NCBI RefSeq assembly: GCF_014698045.1
Contig: NZ_JACJSE010000055.1
Span: 1 to 23,360, forward strand
Source of the DNA: Aulosira sp. FACHB-615
GTDB taxonomy: Bacteria; Cyanobacteriota; Cyanobacteriia; Cyanobacteriales; Nostocaceae
Reading direction: 5' to 3'
DNA: 23,360 nt
Below, piece by piece: positions 12,001-15,686 of the stretch (positions are counted from its first letter, which is position 1; every line of letters starts with the position of its first letter). The notes under the pieces were generated by a model that was given only the letters and a program-made list of their open reading frames with translations, was not told the origin of the DNA and did no database searches. A program made the position numbers and the translations under genes.

Positions 12001-12416
12001 CGATCGCTCTCATTCAAAATACTATCAACTCGATGCCCAATTTCTTCTAGCAACAACCCTACTAAATTTTCTGGATTCGCCTGATTAGCCTGCAAAAACT
12101 CCCAAGACAAGTAAATTTTATTAGTAAATGCCCCATAAGCTCCATTCGCACCATTGATATCTGCTGCATTACGAATGGCTATCGTGGGAACAATACTTAA
12201 ATCTCCTGCTAACCACGCTGTTTGTAAAGAGTCAGCATCTGCCGTATCTCCAAAAGCTACTGCAATTTTTTGAGTAAATTCTGGTTCACTAGCAAAAGCC
12301 TGTAATCTTTCTTGCACCAGAATCAGAGCTTGTTCTAGAGAACTTAATATATTTGTATCAATGCTTAAGGGAGACTCTACAACTAGATTGTTAGGAAGAA
12401 TGTAAGTATTATTCAT
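1..12416 (-). CDS. Giant multidomain RTX/Calx-beta protein with C-terminal subtilase domain (3' end beyond window)
   Basis: The frame opens at ATG 12416 and is still open at base 1; the codon phase is the same at both ends, giving at least 4138 residues. Approximate order: 1-185 N-terminal domain with LLLEEIGH (H128), resembling a degenerate zinc-protease helix; 186-260 RTX nonapeptides (GGxGxDxL); 260-842 tandem 135-residue repeats; 842-990 more RTX; 990-1800 Calx-beta domains; 1800-1925 CARDB; 1925-2480 other beta domains; 2480-2840 glycine tract, Cys-rich and helical part; 2840-3265 unrecognised beta part; 3265-3840 Ig-like repeats; 3840-3942 a Calx-beta-like domain; 3942-4025 SdrD_B; from about 4060 a subtilase with IIDTG (D4087) and NGHGSH (H4129). 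The catalytic Ser is outside the window. No signal peptide is visible and RTX repeats are present, so type I secretion is likely (inference). The start has no clear Shine-Dalgarno. Probably a calcium-binding extracellular protease or adhesin. Confidence 0.9.
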   Translation of the reverse strand, partial: MNNTYILPNNLVVESPLSIDTNILSSLEQALILVQERLQAFASEPEFTQKIAVAFGDTADADSLQTAWLAGDLSIVPTIAIRNAADINGANGAYGAFTNKIYLSWEFLQANQANPENLVGLLLEEIGHRVDSILNESDRAGDEGAIFSALVLGESLSSGQLQSLKAEDDHTVITLDGQVVEIEKQDFIGTAGNDNITGTVGDDFIQGLEGNDNLNGLAGNDILDGGAGTNTLNGGDGDDVLINSFGSVDGGVGRDVLVLNYTGYFTGVYNTNLSDRFRRTGDNADLIYYAGIENFNITGTVYTDYLKGTVGDTIDGAGGKDYLYLDVSTITSDVTVDLTQTTNLFNVANTSVKNFESISTITTGAGNDTIKLGLLPSTERGSVDGRAGNDTLILDFTGYFTGVYNTNLSDRFRRTGDNADLIYYTGIDNFNITGTVYTDYLKGTVGDTIDGAGGKDYLYLDVSTITSDVTVDLTQTTNLFNVANTSVKNFESIGTITTSAGNDTIKLGLLPSTERGSVDGRAGNDTLILDFTGYFTGVYNTNLSDRFRRTGDNADLIYYTGIDNFNITGTVYTDYLRGIAGDTLDGAGGVDYLTLDFSTQSSSVNIDLTQTTNQVNFANTSVKNFEAIEVITTGSGDDRIKLGLTASTVRGSVNGRAGNDTLILDFTGYTTGVYNTNLSDRFRRTGDNADLIYYTGIDNFNITGTVYTDYLRGIAGDTLDGAGGVDYLTLDFSTQSSSVNIDLTQTTNQVNFANTSVKNFEAIEGITTGSGDDRIKLGLTASTVRGSVDGRAGNDTLILDFTGYFTGVYNTNLSDRFRRTGDNADLIYYAGIENFNITGTVYNDFFQGFAGNDTIIGGAGNDSINSSAGNDIIIGVNPYAATPGLNEIDTVTGGTGSDRFILGNAANIFYDDGNTTTAGTNDYALIKDFNPNEDFIQLKGSKSNYLLAASPINGISGTAIYLNKPSAEPDELIAIIEGVTGLDINSNYFVEAKDEIAFSAAQFSVNEDGTPVIAVTVTRTELNTGEVSATIILNDGTATAGTDYDNSPITVNFASGETSKTVVIPITDDRIGDGNETINLTLTSPTGGAILGTQSSATLTIFDNEQPGTLAFSNTAFTINEDGTTTAAVTIIRTGGSDGQVSVIVNPSNGTATAPSDYNNSPIIVTFTDGDTTAKTVTIPIVNDSKFEPNETINLALTNPTGGVTLGTQSTATLTIISDDPIQPGTLSFSASQFSVNEDGTPVVAVTVTRTGGSDGEVSVILTPSNGTATASADYNNTPITVNFANGETSKIVTIPIVDDTQFESDETINLTLTNPTGGATLGTQNTATLTIINNDSPQQGTLAFSNPTFSINEDGTPITAVTITRTGGSDGEVTATISLDDGSATAPQDYNNNPITVTFANGDNTPKIITIPIVNDTVVEGTETINLSLTNTTGGASVGRQNTAVVAIADDDVQLNFSTGNYTVREDGTTVTDIIVTRTGRTTGAVSATITFTDGTATGCGCAASSVNNDFYNGAFNITLAEGETSKVITVESASLGGSNAIRIRNDAKVEGDETFSINLTNPTGGATIGNQGSAIVKILDDDVALAFSAANFSVRENGEAVTAVTVTRTGRLTGVVGATINLTDGTATAPSDYNNTPITISFAEGETSKTVFIPVNNDITVEPDETVTLSLTNPTGGATIGTQGTAVLTILDNGQAPTLGVSINKDIVAENAGNAAAIGTVTRNIVTDQDLVITLTSSDTTEAKVPTQVTILANQASATFNINAVDDGVADGAQPVIITASATGFSSGSRNLTVTDINVPDLVVSNLSATTPLLTGKQAFFSYKVENKGLAQATATEATPAIDRVYLSTDNKLDSSDTLLGEFQFKGEIPVGQFYERNVAFFVPRTTGQYYLIAQTDATNTINEGGSIGDNNNITILPVSVAAAYRAVVSTDTEIGIAGQSVIFKGQALSNADNSPIPFEFVTIAVKNNGFVRELTAFTDGNGNFTSTFRPLAGEGGQYQINAYFPNNPNEDIAAEDSFKLLGMRFASNSVSHKVIADNTFTAQVNLQNLTDVDLNGLTYTVEGAPSNWNIQVNTPATLAGSGNNTISYTITAPNDSVITQDTFNIKLTSAEGVTATLPVSVDLERIVPRLVASTNLVSSGMLRGNQTAVEFEVKNEGGAVAENIEVLLPDASWLKLASPTKINSLAPGESTKVTLLLTPEADLALTEYTGNIFLDAAGNDGDLALPFNFRAVSNAVGEIRINTADELTYFAEGSPKLANATVTLRDYFTNEVIATTVTDAAGVINLSNINEGFYKLEVTAENHDTYRQTIQLDAGEVENVNAFLSRQTVKYIWNVTPTEIEDKYNISVESVFETDVPVPTLVIDPPLIDLASLDVIGEVMQIDMTITNYGLIAANNVALNFGEHPFYKIEPLLENAGTLSAKSSLTIPVRITRIADFDTLNTQGGDLSTLAATSVPCGLGGSLFWDFICGDGSVSKSSAIAFNGVDGNCPDGSFGFIIGGGGGGGIGGIGVVPIIVSSPTNCDPCVEKVLDTLVDCAINFIPIIGDFNQCEAGLFNCSKNIVEGAKTIDTAISCIKASLSCIGKEAPINKVKIVIDCAIDVLLSCQDEETKRNVKILIKSVRQLRKLLKKSSSGSSQSSTTLSTEKILIESTSNSIKIDSISTDLTASSLSESDISNILLNAPDGISQSAWDLLTTHLERMVSVYDSLSNLFGSSVWLADEAQVLPDWIEAFLTRTEGSNANDYKISATEQNELLSLPLPDRVTGTDVNQFIERWNRSIDYWSTGVFLQTDVPVGQSTDFLAFDDIYEVSGAAVEAINQNKAEGFSLINDGVIYAVNQLKTSLENDSNNSGVCAKVRISLDQDAVTTRSAFLGELEIDNGNTTNLENLTVTLQVKDAQGNVVNNLFGITNPILKNITAVDGTGILTGDNPNTPQDEGIGSAQWTFIPTNLAAPEVPTQYSIGGTLSYTENGQLITVPLLSTPITVYPQAELYLDYFQQRNVYGDDPFTDQTETSVPFSLGVLVKNEGKGDAKNLRITSAQPKIIENEKGLLIDFQIIGSQVNNETVNPSLTVNFGNIAAGETAVADWLLKSSLQGKFIEYNATFEHVNGLNNPELSLIKETKIHELIRKVRANDDNLTDFLVNDVFDANFDPDTLYFSSGTTAPVKVVTNATTDGAATFEDLTVQVSATVESGWTYLRLNDPGNGQFQIKKVLRSDGTELILDNVWTTDRTFPATGRPIYENILHLLDNNATAGTQTYTITYTTGDQTPPKVREIVDVDPNPRNTPVNTLDVVFTEPIKAATFDASDITLTLDGIAVNTNNLNISQVNANTYRIGNLQGITGNVGQYQLSVNAAGVQDFEGLSGTGVVTENWIFTGERPAVASITGFTSNRLTTPVNTVTVSFTEAINPSSFDFSDLFLNRNGGGDLIKSTVSISQIDAATYQINNLGDLTNVDGEYSFLINARGVTDTDGNTGVGAKGFTWTLDTNAPSLLSITDVTSPRNTKVSTLDIAFSKSIDSTTFDLSDVILTRDGTTNLISNGVTFTQLNNTTYRFSGLNPLQTTDGTYNFTVVGSGIKDTAGNIVTNSLSENWTLDTIAPNAATNIQVTANLNPSGIANGTQDGEIASLSLAMTNTSLGILNEFGQVRVNSTAINISGSLGETGLKVYIRDKNINQSLGQATVNGTNFNSTVQLSGAGARELEIQVVDAAGNTTTIPLSIFADVTAPTLINFLNIPSQPVTNPVGTVDVQFSETIKLSTFNYQDITLTRDGGTNLITNAVTISNVSGTTYRINGLETLTQTPGTYNLQINTPGIQDLAGNAGIEPKNTTFTIQGAVTPGVTITQSNGSTNVVEGGASDTYTVVLKTQPTADVTITLNVGSQITTNNTTLTFTAANWNTPQTITVIAVNDTTPEGNHAATITHSISSSDNNYNGLTLPNINVAIQDNDAEIRGTVWNDVNGDGIQGNDEPTLLSWTVYLDTNNNSLLDAGETSTLTDSQGNYTFNDLRPGNYTVAQVVQDGWKQTYPIINITTTASTAEIFTPSDPLSITSNTQATTATNLINLDDFLADTRFANIKGQGYTTVIIDTGIDVDHPFFGADNNNDGIGDRIIYQYDFADNDNDASDKNGHGSHIASIAA
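900..2620 (-). repeat. Ig-like bacterial repeats
   Basis: Reverse translation shows recurring units with a pattern like VTSPRNTxVxTLDIxFSxxIDxxTFDxSDxxLTRDG followed by a xxTYRxxGL segment and a DTAGN-type segment. Four or five copies of about 300 bp are spaced across this block. They resemble bacterial Ig-like domains common in cyanobacterial surface proteins. The exact family cannot be settled by eye. They lie between the unrecognised beta part and the SdrD_B/subtilase end of the giant protein. Confidence 0.7.
1513..1542. repeat. Dispersed Nostoc-type short repeat inside the coding frame
   Basis: GTCATTGCGAGCGACAGCGA followed by AGCAATCTCA is close to a short repeat often found between genes in Nostoc-type genomes (recalled, not searched). 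Here it is read in frame on the minus strand as EIASLSLAMTN, about residue 3626 of the giant protein, within one of its beta repeats. Confidence 0.6.
4894..4914. repeat. ACC trinucleotide microsatellite coding for a glycine tract
   Basis: Seven ACC units in a row (GGT on the coding strand) give a run of glycines near residue 2500 of the giant protein, flanked by further Gly-Ile repeats. Length changes would not break the frame. Confidence 0.85.
7030..9450 (-). repeat. Array of Calx-beta domains (six clear, one divergent)
   Basis: Six copies carry the NPTGG-type signature, at about 7380, 7720, 8110, 8460, 8810 and 9150, spaced about 340-390 bp. Each encodes a recognisable Calx-beta unit with FSxxxFxxxEDG, VTRTG, GTAxxxxDY, VTFxxGxTxKTVxIPI and DxxxExxExxNLxLTNPTGG. 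A seventh, less regular unit follows at about 7030-7330. The copy at 7670-8060 carries a short Cys/Ala insert (GCGCAAS) in the GTA loop. Calx-beta domains bind calcium in other proteins; here they probably stiffen an extracellular stalk. Confidence 0.88.
9889..11640 (-). repeat. 405-bp tandem repeat array inside the giant gene
   Basis: The string CCAGTAATATTAAAG recurs at 9901, 10306, 10711, 11116 and 11521, exactly 405 bp (135 codons) apart, giving four full units and a partial fifth. Each unit encodes a block with YFTGVYNTNLSDRFRRTGDN, a (Y/V)YTDYLKGT-like segment and an RTX-like GAGNDTI/GRAGNDTL motif. About 175 bp per unit is almost identical in all copies, while the other 230 bp exists in two versions: units at 9901 and 10306 share one, units at 10711 and 11116 share the other. 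The period is a multiple of three, so gain or loss of units keeps the frame. Confidence 0.95.
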
Positions 12417-12768
12417 GTTTTTTAGGATAAAAGTAGTTTTAAAAGAGTCATGAAAAATTTTGTCCGTAACTTATGAGGGTCACGGGCAGGTAGATTTAAA
12501 AAATTAGCGTTGGAGAGGTTAGACTACTAAAGATATGAGAATTTTGGGGATTGAAATGTTTTGGAGCGATCGCAATCCCTAACTCAAAGCTTTATTAGTC
12601 GAGGCTTTTATTCTCAAATTTTGAAAATCAATAATATAGATTTATTCACTTCATAGAGATTAACTCGCTTTTTTTTGGGTTGAAATTAGTGATTAATCAA
12701 TACTTAGGGAACAAAACAGTTAGCTGCTCTCAATATCTACATCCAACAAAAAATCAGACGCAGAAAAT

Positions 12769-12793
12769 AACGAACGTTAAGACAATGTTCGTT
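12769..12793. promoter_or_regulatory. Inverted repeat AACGAAC-N11-GTTCGTT, possible operator
   Basis: Two perfect 7-bp arms, AACGAAC and GTTCGTT, are separated by 11 bases in an otherwise AT-rich spacer about 350 bp upstream of the giant gene. The spacing fits a dimeric regulator site, but no matching regulator is known to me. Confidence 0.35.
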
Positions 12794-13062
12794 CATAATG
12801 TACTTATAAGACAGCTAAAACCAACTTCAGCAAATCCTATCACTATTTGTAAATTCAATTTAGTATTTTTACGTAAAGTTTATATATTTTCTTAAAGCAA
12901 AATCTAAGTGTTTTTTCTATGGTAAATAAATAATAATCGGAGCTTTTGCTATCTATTCTCTAGAAAATACCAGCAATTAGGCAGCTACTACATAAAAATT
13001 TCACAATTAAATGCAATTACTTGCAGTATGCGATACCGTCGGTGGGCTACACCAATGCACCC

Positions 13063-13162
13063 TGCTAATTGAGAAGCGATCGCCAATGGTAGAGTGTAGG
13101 CGATGCCATAGTATTTTGCTAACTGAGAAGCGATCGCCAATGGTAGAGTGTAGGCGATCGCC
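13063..13162. repeat. Tandem duplication carrying HIP1 octamers
   Basis: A unit of about 46 bp beginning TGCTAA(T/C)TGAGAAGCGATC and ending GTGTAGGCGATCGCC (GGCGATGCC in the first copy) occurs twice, 54 bp apart at 13063 and 13117, with only a few differences. It lies between the giant gene and the ribbon-helix-helix gene, ending close to the stop codon of the latter. Confidence 0.8.
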
Positions 13163-13180
13163 TTTTCAACCAACTAAGAA

Positions 13181-13396
13181 TTATTTCGGTGTAATCGTCC
13201 CATCGTTCTGAGCTTGTCTAATCGCTCGTTTCAAAATTAACACCGCCATTTGAGACAAAGAACGCTCCTCTGCATCCGCCAATTGTTGCAGAGCTTCTTT
13301 GTCTACTTCTTCCATGTAAATAGTTACAGTTACTTTTCCCATATCACCATCATAAGCTATTTTGTGTCTTTTTCTATTAAACACACTAAGACGCAT
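13181..13396 (-). CDS. Ribbon-helix-helix (CopG/Arc-type) small DNA-binding protein
   Basis: 71 residues if read from ATG 13396. The recognisable part starts at the internal Met19 (ATG 13342) with GKVTVTIYMEEVDKEALQQL, then ADAEERSLSQMAVLILKRAI: a short beta strand followed by two helices joined by a SLSQ turn, the layout of ribbon-helix-helix regulators and antitoxins. Neither start has a good Shine-Dalgarno, so the protein may be only 53 aa. It is transcribed away from the plus-strand cluster at 13514, and its upstream region overlaps that cluster's promoter and hairpin leader, so it may control that cluster or itself (inference). No toxin gene is adjacent on its own strand. Confidence 0.75.
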   Translation of the reverse strand: MRLSVFNRKRHKIAYDGDMGKVTVTIYMEEVDKEALQQLADAEERSLSQMAVLILKRAIRQAQNDGTITPK

Positions 13397-13426
13397 AAAT
13401 TAACATAAAAATACAGCTAGTTTATG

Positions 13427-13432
13427 TATAAT
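13427..13432 (+). promoter_or_regulatory. Possible -10 box of the 13514 gene cluster
   Basis: TATAAT preceded directly by TG lies about 80 bp before ATG 13514. No -35 with normal spacing is clear (TTAACA at 13400 is 21 bp away). A transcript from here would begin just before the hairpin at 13445. Confidence 0.4.
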
Positions 13433-13444
13433 TACTGATAAGTC

Positions 13445-13486
13445 AAAAGCCAGCCTCGAACTTTCCTACGGCTCAAGCTGGCTTTT
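13445..13486 (+). promoter_or_regulatory. Hairpin in the leader of the 13514 cluster
   Basis: AAAAGCCAGC (13445-13454) pairs perfectly with GCTGGCTTTT (13477-13486), and the stem can be extended outwards by one further C-G pair. An alternative pairing of AGCC with GGCT (13452-13455 with 13470-13473) is possible. No plus-strand gene lies upstream that would need a terminator, so this is more likely a structured leader or attenuator. It is followed by AGGAG (13500-13504), the ribosome binding site of the next gene. Confidence 0.6.
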
Positions 13487-13513
13487 GGCCCCTCTATTCA
13501 GGAGTCATATACA

Positions 13514-14068
13514 ATGTTAAACCCTGTTCGCTATAAAACAGATGAACACAGAGCTTATCAACAAGCCGACGATGATTTTGGCATCACCGAATTACTAGCC
13601 AAACTCAAAAACTACTCTGACGCAGACTTTGATAGCACCTGGATGCAACTCCAGCCGCAAGAAATAGAAACTCTAGCGGCAATTCTGATTTCTGCGTTAA
13701 CTCACAGCATCAATGGTAAATTGCTTGCGGCTTATCTCCATCTCATCCGCCACAAACACCAAGATATAGTCCCAGGTGTGCTTAACCTCAAATACCCAGA
13801 CACATCTGTTGAGCTTCCCGCCAACTTTCCTGATGTCGCCAACACACCCAGATTTTTGTATGGCGATCGCTTGCGTTGGCTTAGTAATGAAAGCGATACT
13901 GACTGGGGTATTGTCATTGGTCGATTTTATAGCTTTGCTTCTCATCGTTGCGCCTGGAGTTGGTGCTACCTAATTTGGTTGAGCAAAGAGAGCAAGAGTG
14001 CAGCTTGGACATCTGCGGATATTGCTTGGGAAGAAGATTTAGAACCCATCAGCGAGGATACATACTAA
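13514..14068 (+). CDS. Conserved-looking hypothetical protein, 184 aa
   Basis: Starts at ATG 13514 with AGGAG nine bases upstream, a strong start. I do not recognise a family. The N-terminal half (MLNPVRYKTDEHRAYQQADD, then acidic and helical stretches) looks alpha-helical. The C-terminal half (LYGDRLRWLSNESDTDWGIV onward, rich in Trp and aromatic residues) looks like a compact beta domain. No signal peptide or membrane segment is seen. The stop codon overlaps the next start in TAATG, so it is translationally coupled to the downstream helix-turn-helix gene. Its leader carries the 13445 hairpin. Small soluble partner of a DNA-binding protein is the most that can be inferred. Confidence 0.8.
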   Translation: MLNPVRYKTDEHRAYQQADDDFGITELLAKLKNYSDADFDSTWMQLQPQEIETLAAILISALTHSINGKLLAAYLHLIRHKHQDIVPGVLNLKYPDTSVELPANFPDVANTPRFLYGDRLRWLSNESDTDWGIVIGRFYSFASHRCAWSWCYLIWLSKESKSAAWTSADIAWEEDLEPISEDTY

Positions 14069-14370
14069 TGAATCCTCATCCACTCAAGCAGCGAGAGCAA
14101 GATTTGATGCAACTGTACATTTATTGTCAATTGGGCATGACTCCCAAGCAGTTTTATACCAAGTGGCAGGTGAATTACGAAGAAATGGCGCAGATTTGCG
14201 ATCGCTCCCTGTCTACGGTTCGACGCTGGTTTGCTAGAGGTAAAAACTACCGCCGCCCCATGCCAGCCGATTTACGCCACCTTGCACTGATGAACTTTTT
14301 GCTGGAACACTTTGAGGAGATTCCCGAAGAACTTTTGAAGAACCTGTGTTTCCCAGACGAAAGTGAGTAG
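14068..14370 (+). CDS. Small helix-turn-helix protein, 100 aa
   Basis: The chosen start is ATG 14068, which shares one base with the stop codon of the upstream gene; a longer frame back to a TTG at 13948 only overlaps that gene. The protein has QREQDLMQLYIYCQLGMTPK, then YEEMAQICDRSLSTVRRWFA (residues about 36-55), which fits a helix-turn-helix whose recognition helix is STVRRWF. A basic stretch (RGKNYRRPMPADLRHLAL) and an acidic helix at the C-terminus follow. Likely a transcription regulator or DNA-binding cofactor made together with the 184-aa protein. A terminator-like hairpin follows 40 bp after the stop. Confidence 0.8.
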   Translation: MNPHPLKQREQDLMQLYIYCQLGMTPKQFYTKWQVNYEEMAQICDRSLSTVRRWFARGKNYRRPMPADLRHLALMNFLLEHFEEIPEELLKNLCFPDESE

Positions 14371-14408
14371 AAATTGCATCTAATTGCAATATCAAAATGA
14401 TATTTCTT

Positions 14409-14439
14409 GCCAGCCTGTGTCACAGTAGGCTGGCTTTTG
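14409..14439 (+). terminator. GC-rich hairpin followed by T-run
   Basis: GCCAGCCT (14409-14416) pairs with AGGCTGGC (14427-14434) across a 10-base loop and is followed by TTTTGTCTT. It fits a factor-independent terminator for the gene pair upstream. It shares the GCCAGCC/GGCTGGCTTTT core with the leader hairpin at 13445, and like it lies shortly before a gene start (14474), so it may also be a regulatory leader. Confidence 0.6.
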
Positions 14440-14473
14440 TCTTGGAAATTACAGATTTTACCAGGAGAATTTC

Positions 14474-14668
14474 ATGACTTATCTTGAAAAGCTCAATCCT
14501 TGGTGTATAGTCAGGCTTTTACCCAATATGCAGAACCAGATTGTCGCTCGTTTTCGCCGTCGCAGCGATGCCGAAGCTCATCTACAAGTTTTGCGCCGAC
14601 TCATTCCTGGTGTCAGTTTTACACTGATTTTCAATGTGGGATTAGAACAGCGAGACCTAACTGCTTGA
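14474..14668 (+). CDS. Hypothetical protein, 64 aa
   Basis: ATG 14474 is preceded by CCAGGAGAATTTC, a good ribosome binding site (AGGAG), which supports this frame over the overlapping one at 14500. The short basic protein (PWCIVRLLPNMQNQIVARFR, then RSDAEAHLQVLRRLIPG and a beta-like end) reads as one beta-beta-alpha-beta unit. I do not recognise the family. It sits behind the second GCCAGCC hairpin and may belong to the same regulatory group as the two genes upstream. Confidence 0.65.
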   Translation: MTYLEKLNPWCIVRLLPNMQNQIVARFRRRSDAEAHLQVLRRLIPGVSFTLIFNVGLEQRDLTA

Positions 14669-14968
14669 AATTAACGGTAGGAATGTCTAGCGATCCAAAT
14701 GATCCAAATAAACTGTATTGGTGCGATCGCTGATCGCAAACATCAGCATTAAAAATCTAGCCGATATGGGGTAACGCTAGTAAAAGGCGATGTTACAAGT
14801 GTGGATCAGCATTACTTAGCCTGCTTAAGGTTGAGCGATCGCCACTCAAGAGTAATTTTAGTCAACTAGCCAATCAACCCAAATAACTAAAACATTGAGA
14901 CAAAGGAGGTTTCAAAGCTGAAACATACGCCTGTAATTTCTGCTGTATTTACGCCCAATGTCTAAAAT
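14669..14968. other. Spacer with HIP1 sites and an orphan Shine-Dalgarno
   Basis: No gene is supported here. HIP1 octamers occur near 14722 and 14835. AAAGGAGGTTT at about 14903 is a perfect Shine-Dalgarno, but no ATG, GTG or TTG follows at normal distance; only a CTG begins a 15-codon frame (KHTPVISAVFTPNV) that ends just before ATG 14969. Confidence 0.5.
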
Positions 14969-15588
14969 ATGGCCAACATTCTGCAAGCGAAAGTCTCAAT
15001 TGAGGGAACTAGAACACTTACTTACACCACTTTGGAGTTGATGCTTTGCCATTAGAAGCTAAAGAAAAAGATGGTGTAGCAGGTAATAGCCCTAATGAGT
15101 GGAAAAAGACTGTTCTCATGGATGAAGAACGCCAATTGTTTTTGCTACCAACATACTTTTTCGGCTGCATTAAGTATGGCGGTAAAACTGTGAAACGGGG
15201 TAAAGGTAACTTACTTGCAGACATTGCCAGTACCCTGCAAGTCATGGACGACCAGATTTATATCTGTAATAGTAACGGGCCAATTAAATTACCTGATTCA
15301 CCTCAAGTCATTGAAGCCGGAACTGTCAAAAGTGAGAAACTACCCGATAGCTATGTCGAAGTGATTGGTGTACGTAACCCATCCACTAAAGCGAGAAACA
15401 TTCGCTATCGTGTGGCTGTGAAACCTGGATGGCAATGTTCATTCACCATTCTTTGGGATTCGGTTGTTGTTGATCGAAAGTCATTAGAGACAGCAATTAT
15501 CAATGCCGGAACTCTCGTAGGTGTTGGCGATGGTAGACAAAGCATTGGGTACGGAAGATTTGAGCTAAAAGAATTTAGCATTTTTTAA
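14969..15588 (+). pseudogene. Uncharacterised about 205-aa protein gene, broken by a one-base frameshift
   Basis: Reading begins at ATG 14969 (MANILQAKVSIEGTRTLTY) and would stop at 15055. From about 15026 the sensible protein continues in the next frame as HHFGVDALPLEAKEKDGVAG and runs to the stop at 15588, ending GDGRQSIGYGRFELKEF. The 15046 TTG sometimes offered as a start has no ribosome binding site and lies in the middle of this continuous-looking sequence. One base is missing, near the short CTTACTTAC repeat. The downstream part is well preserved with no further stops, so the break is recent or a sequencing error. The protein looks soluble and beta-rich. I recall similar unnamed bacterial proteins but cannot assign a function. 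The HNH gene follows on the same strand. Confidence 0.7.
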
Positions 15589-15591
15589 ATA

Positions 15592-15686
15592 CCCGTTTCG
15601 TTTTGTCAGGTCTCGTTAAGGCGAGTCCCGTCACCTTCCGTTTCGTCACGTCCTGTTGTGTTAAGTCGAGTTCGGTCAAGTCATGT
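15592..15686. repeat. Degenerate 5-bp periodic array (YNNGT x 19)
   Basis: From 15592 to 15686 the sequence can be cut into 19 consecutive pentamers. The first base is a pyrimidine in all 19 and the last two are GT in 17 (exceptions TAAGG at 15617 and CACCT at 15632). The middle two bases vary freely. The array fills the whole gap between the frameshifted gene and the HNH gene and includes the ATG of the latter. On the opposite strand it reads as ACNNR repeats. Because 5 and 3 are coprime, it gives five-residue periodic peptides in any open frame, which is an artefact. Confidence 0.9.

Larger units (their letters stand above)
12417..13180. other. Long spacer upstream of the giant gene
   Basis: This 760-bp AT-rich stretch has no convincing gene. 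It must contain the promoter and leader of the giant minus-strand gene, but no clear -10/-35 pair stands out. It holds one HIP1 site near 12565, an inverted repeat at 12769-12793 and a HIP1-bearing tandem duplication at 13063-13162. A 71-codon plus-strand frame at 12680-12895 starts with TTG, lacks a ribosome binding site and has a composition typical of spacer DNA. Confidence 0.6.

Noticed and set aside
12680..12895. 71-codon plus-strand frame in the spacer
   Set aside because: TTG start, no ribosome binding site, composition like AT-rich spacer and no recognisable motif.
13011..13211. Short frames on both strands over the HIP1 tandem duplication
   Set aside because: Repetitive translation produced by the duplicated DNA; no start signals.
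13948..14067. N-terminal extension of the helix-turn-helix gene
   Set aside because: It overlaps the 184-aa gene in another frame; the TAATG overlap supports the start at 14068.
14500..14733. 77-codon frame overlapping the 64-aa gene
   Set aside because: It has no ribosome binding site, whereas the 14474 frame has AGGAG at the right distance.
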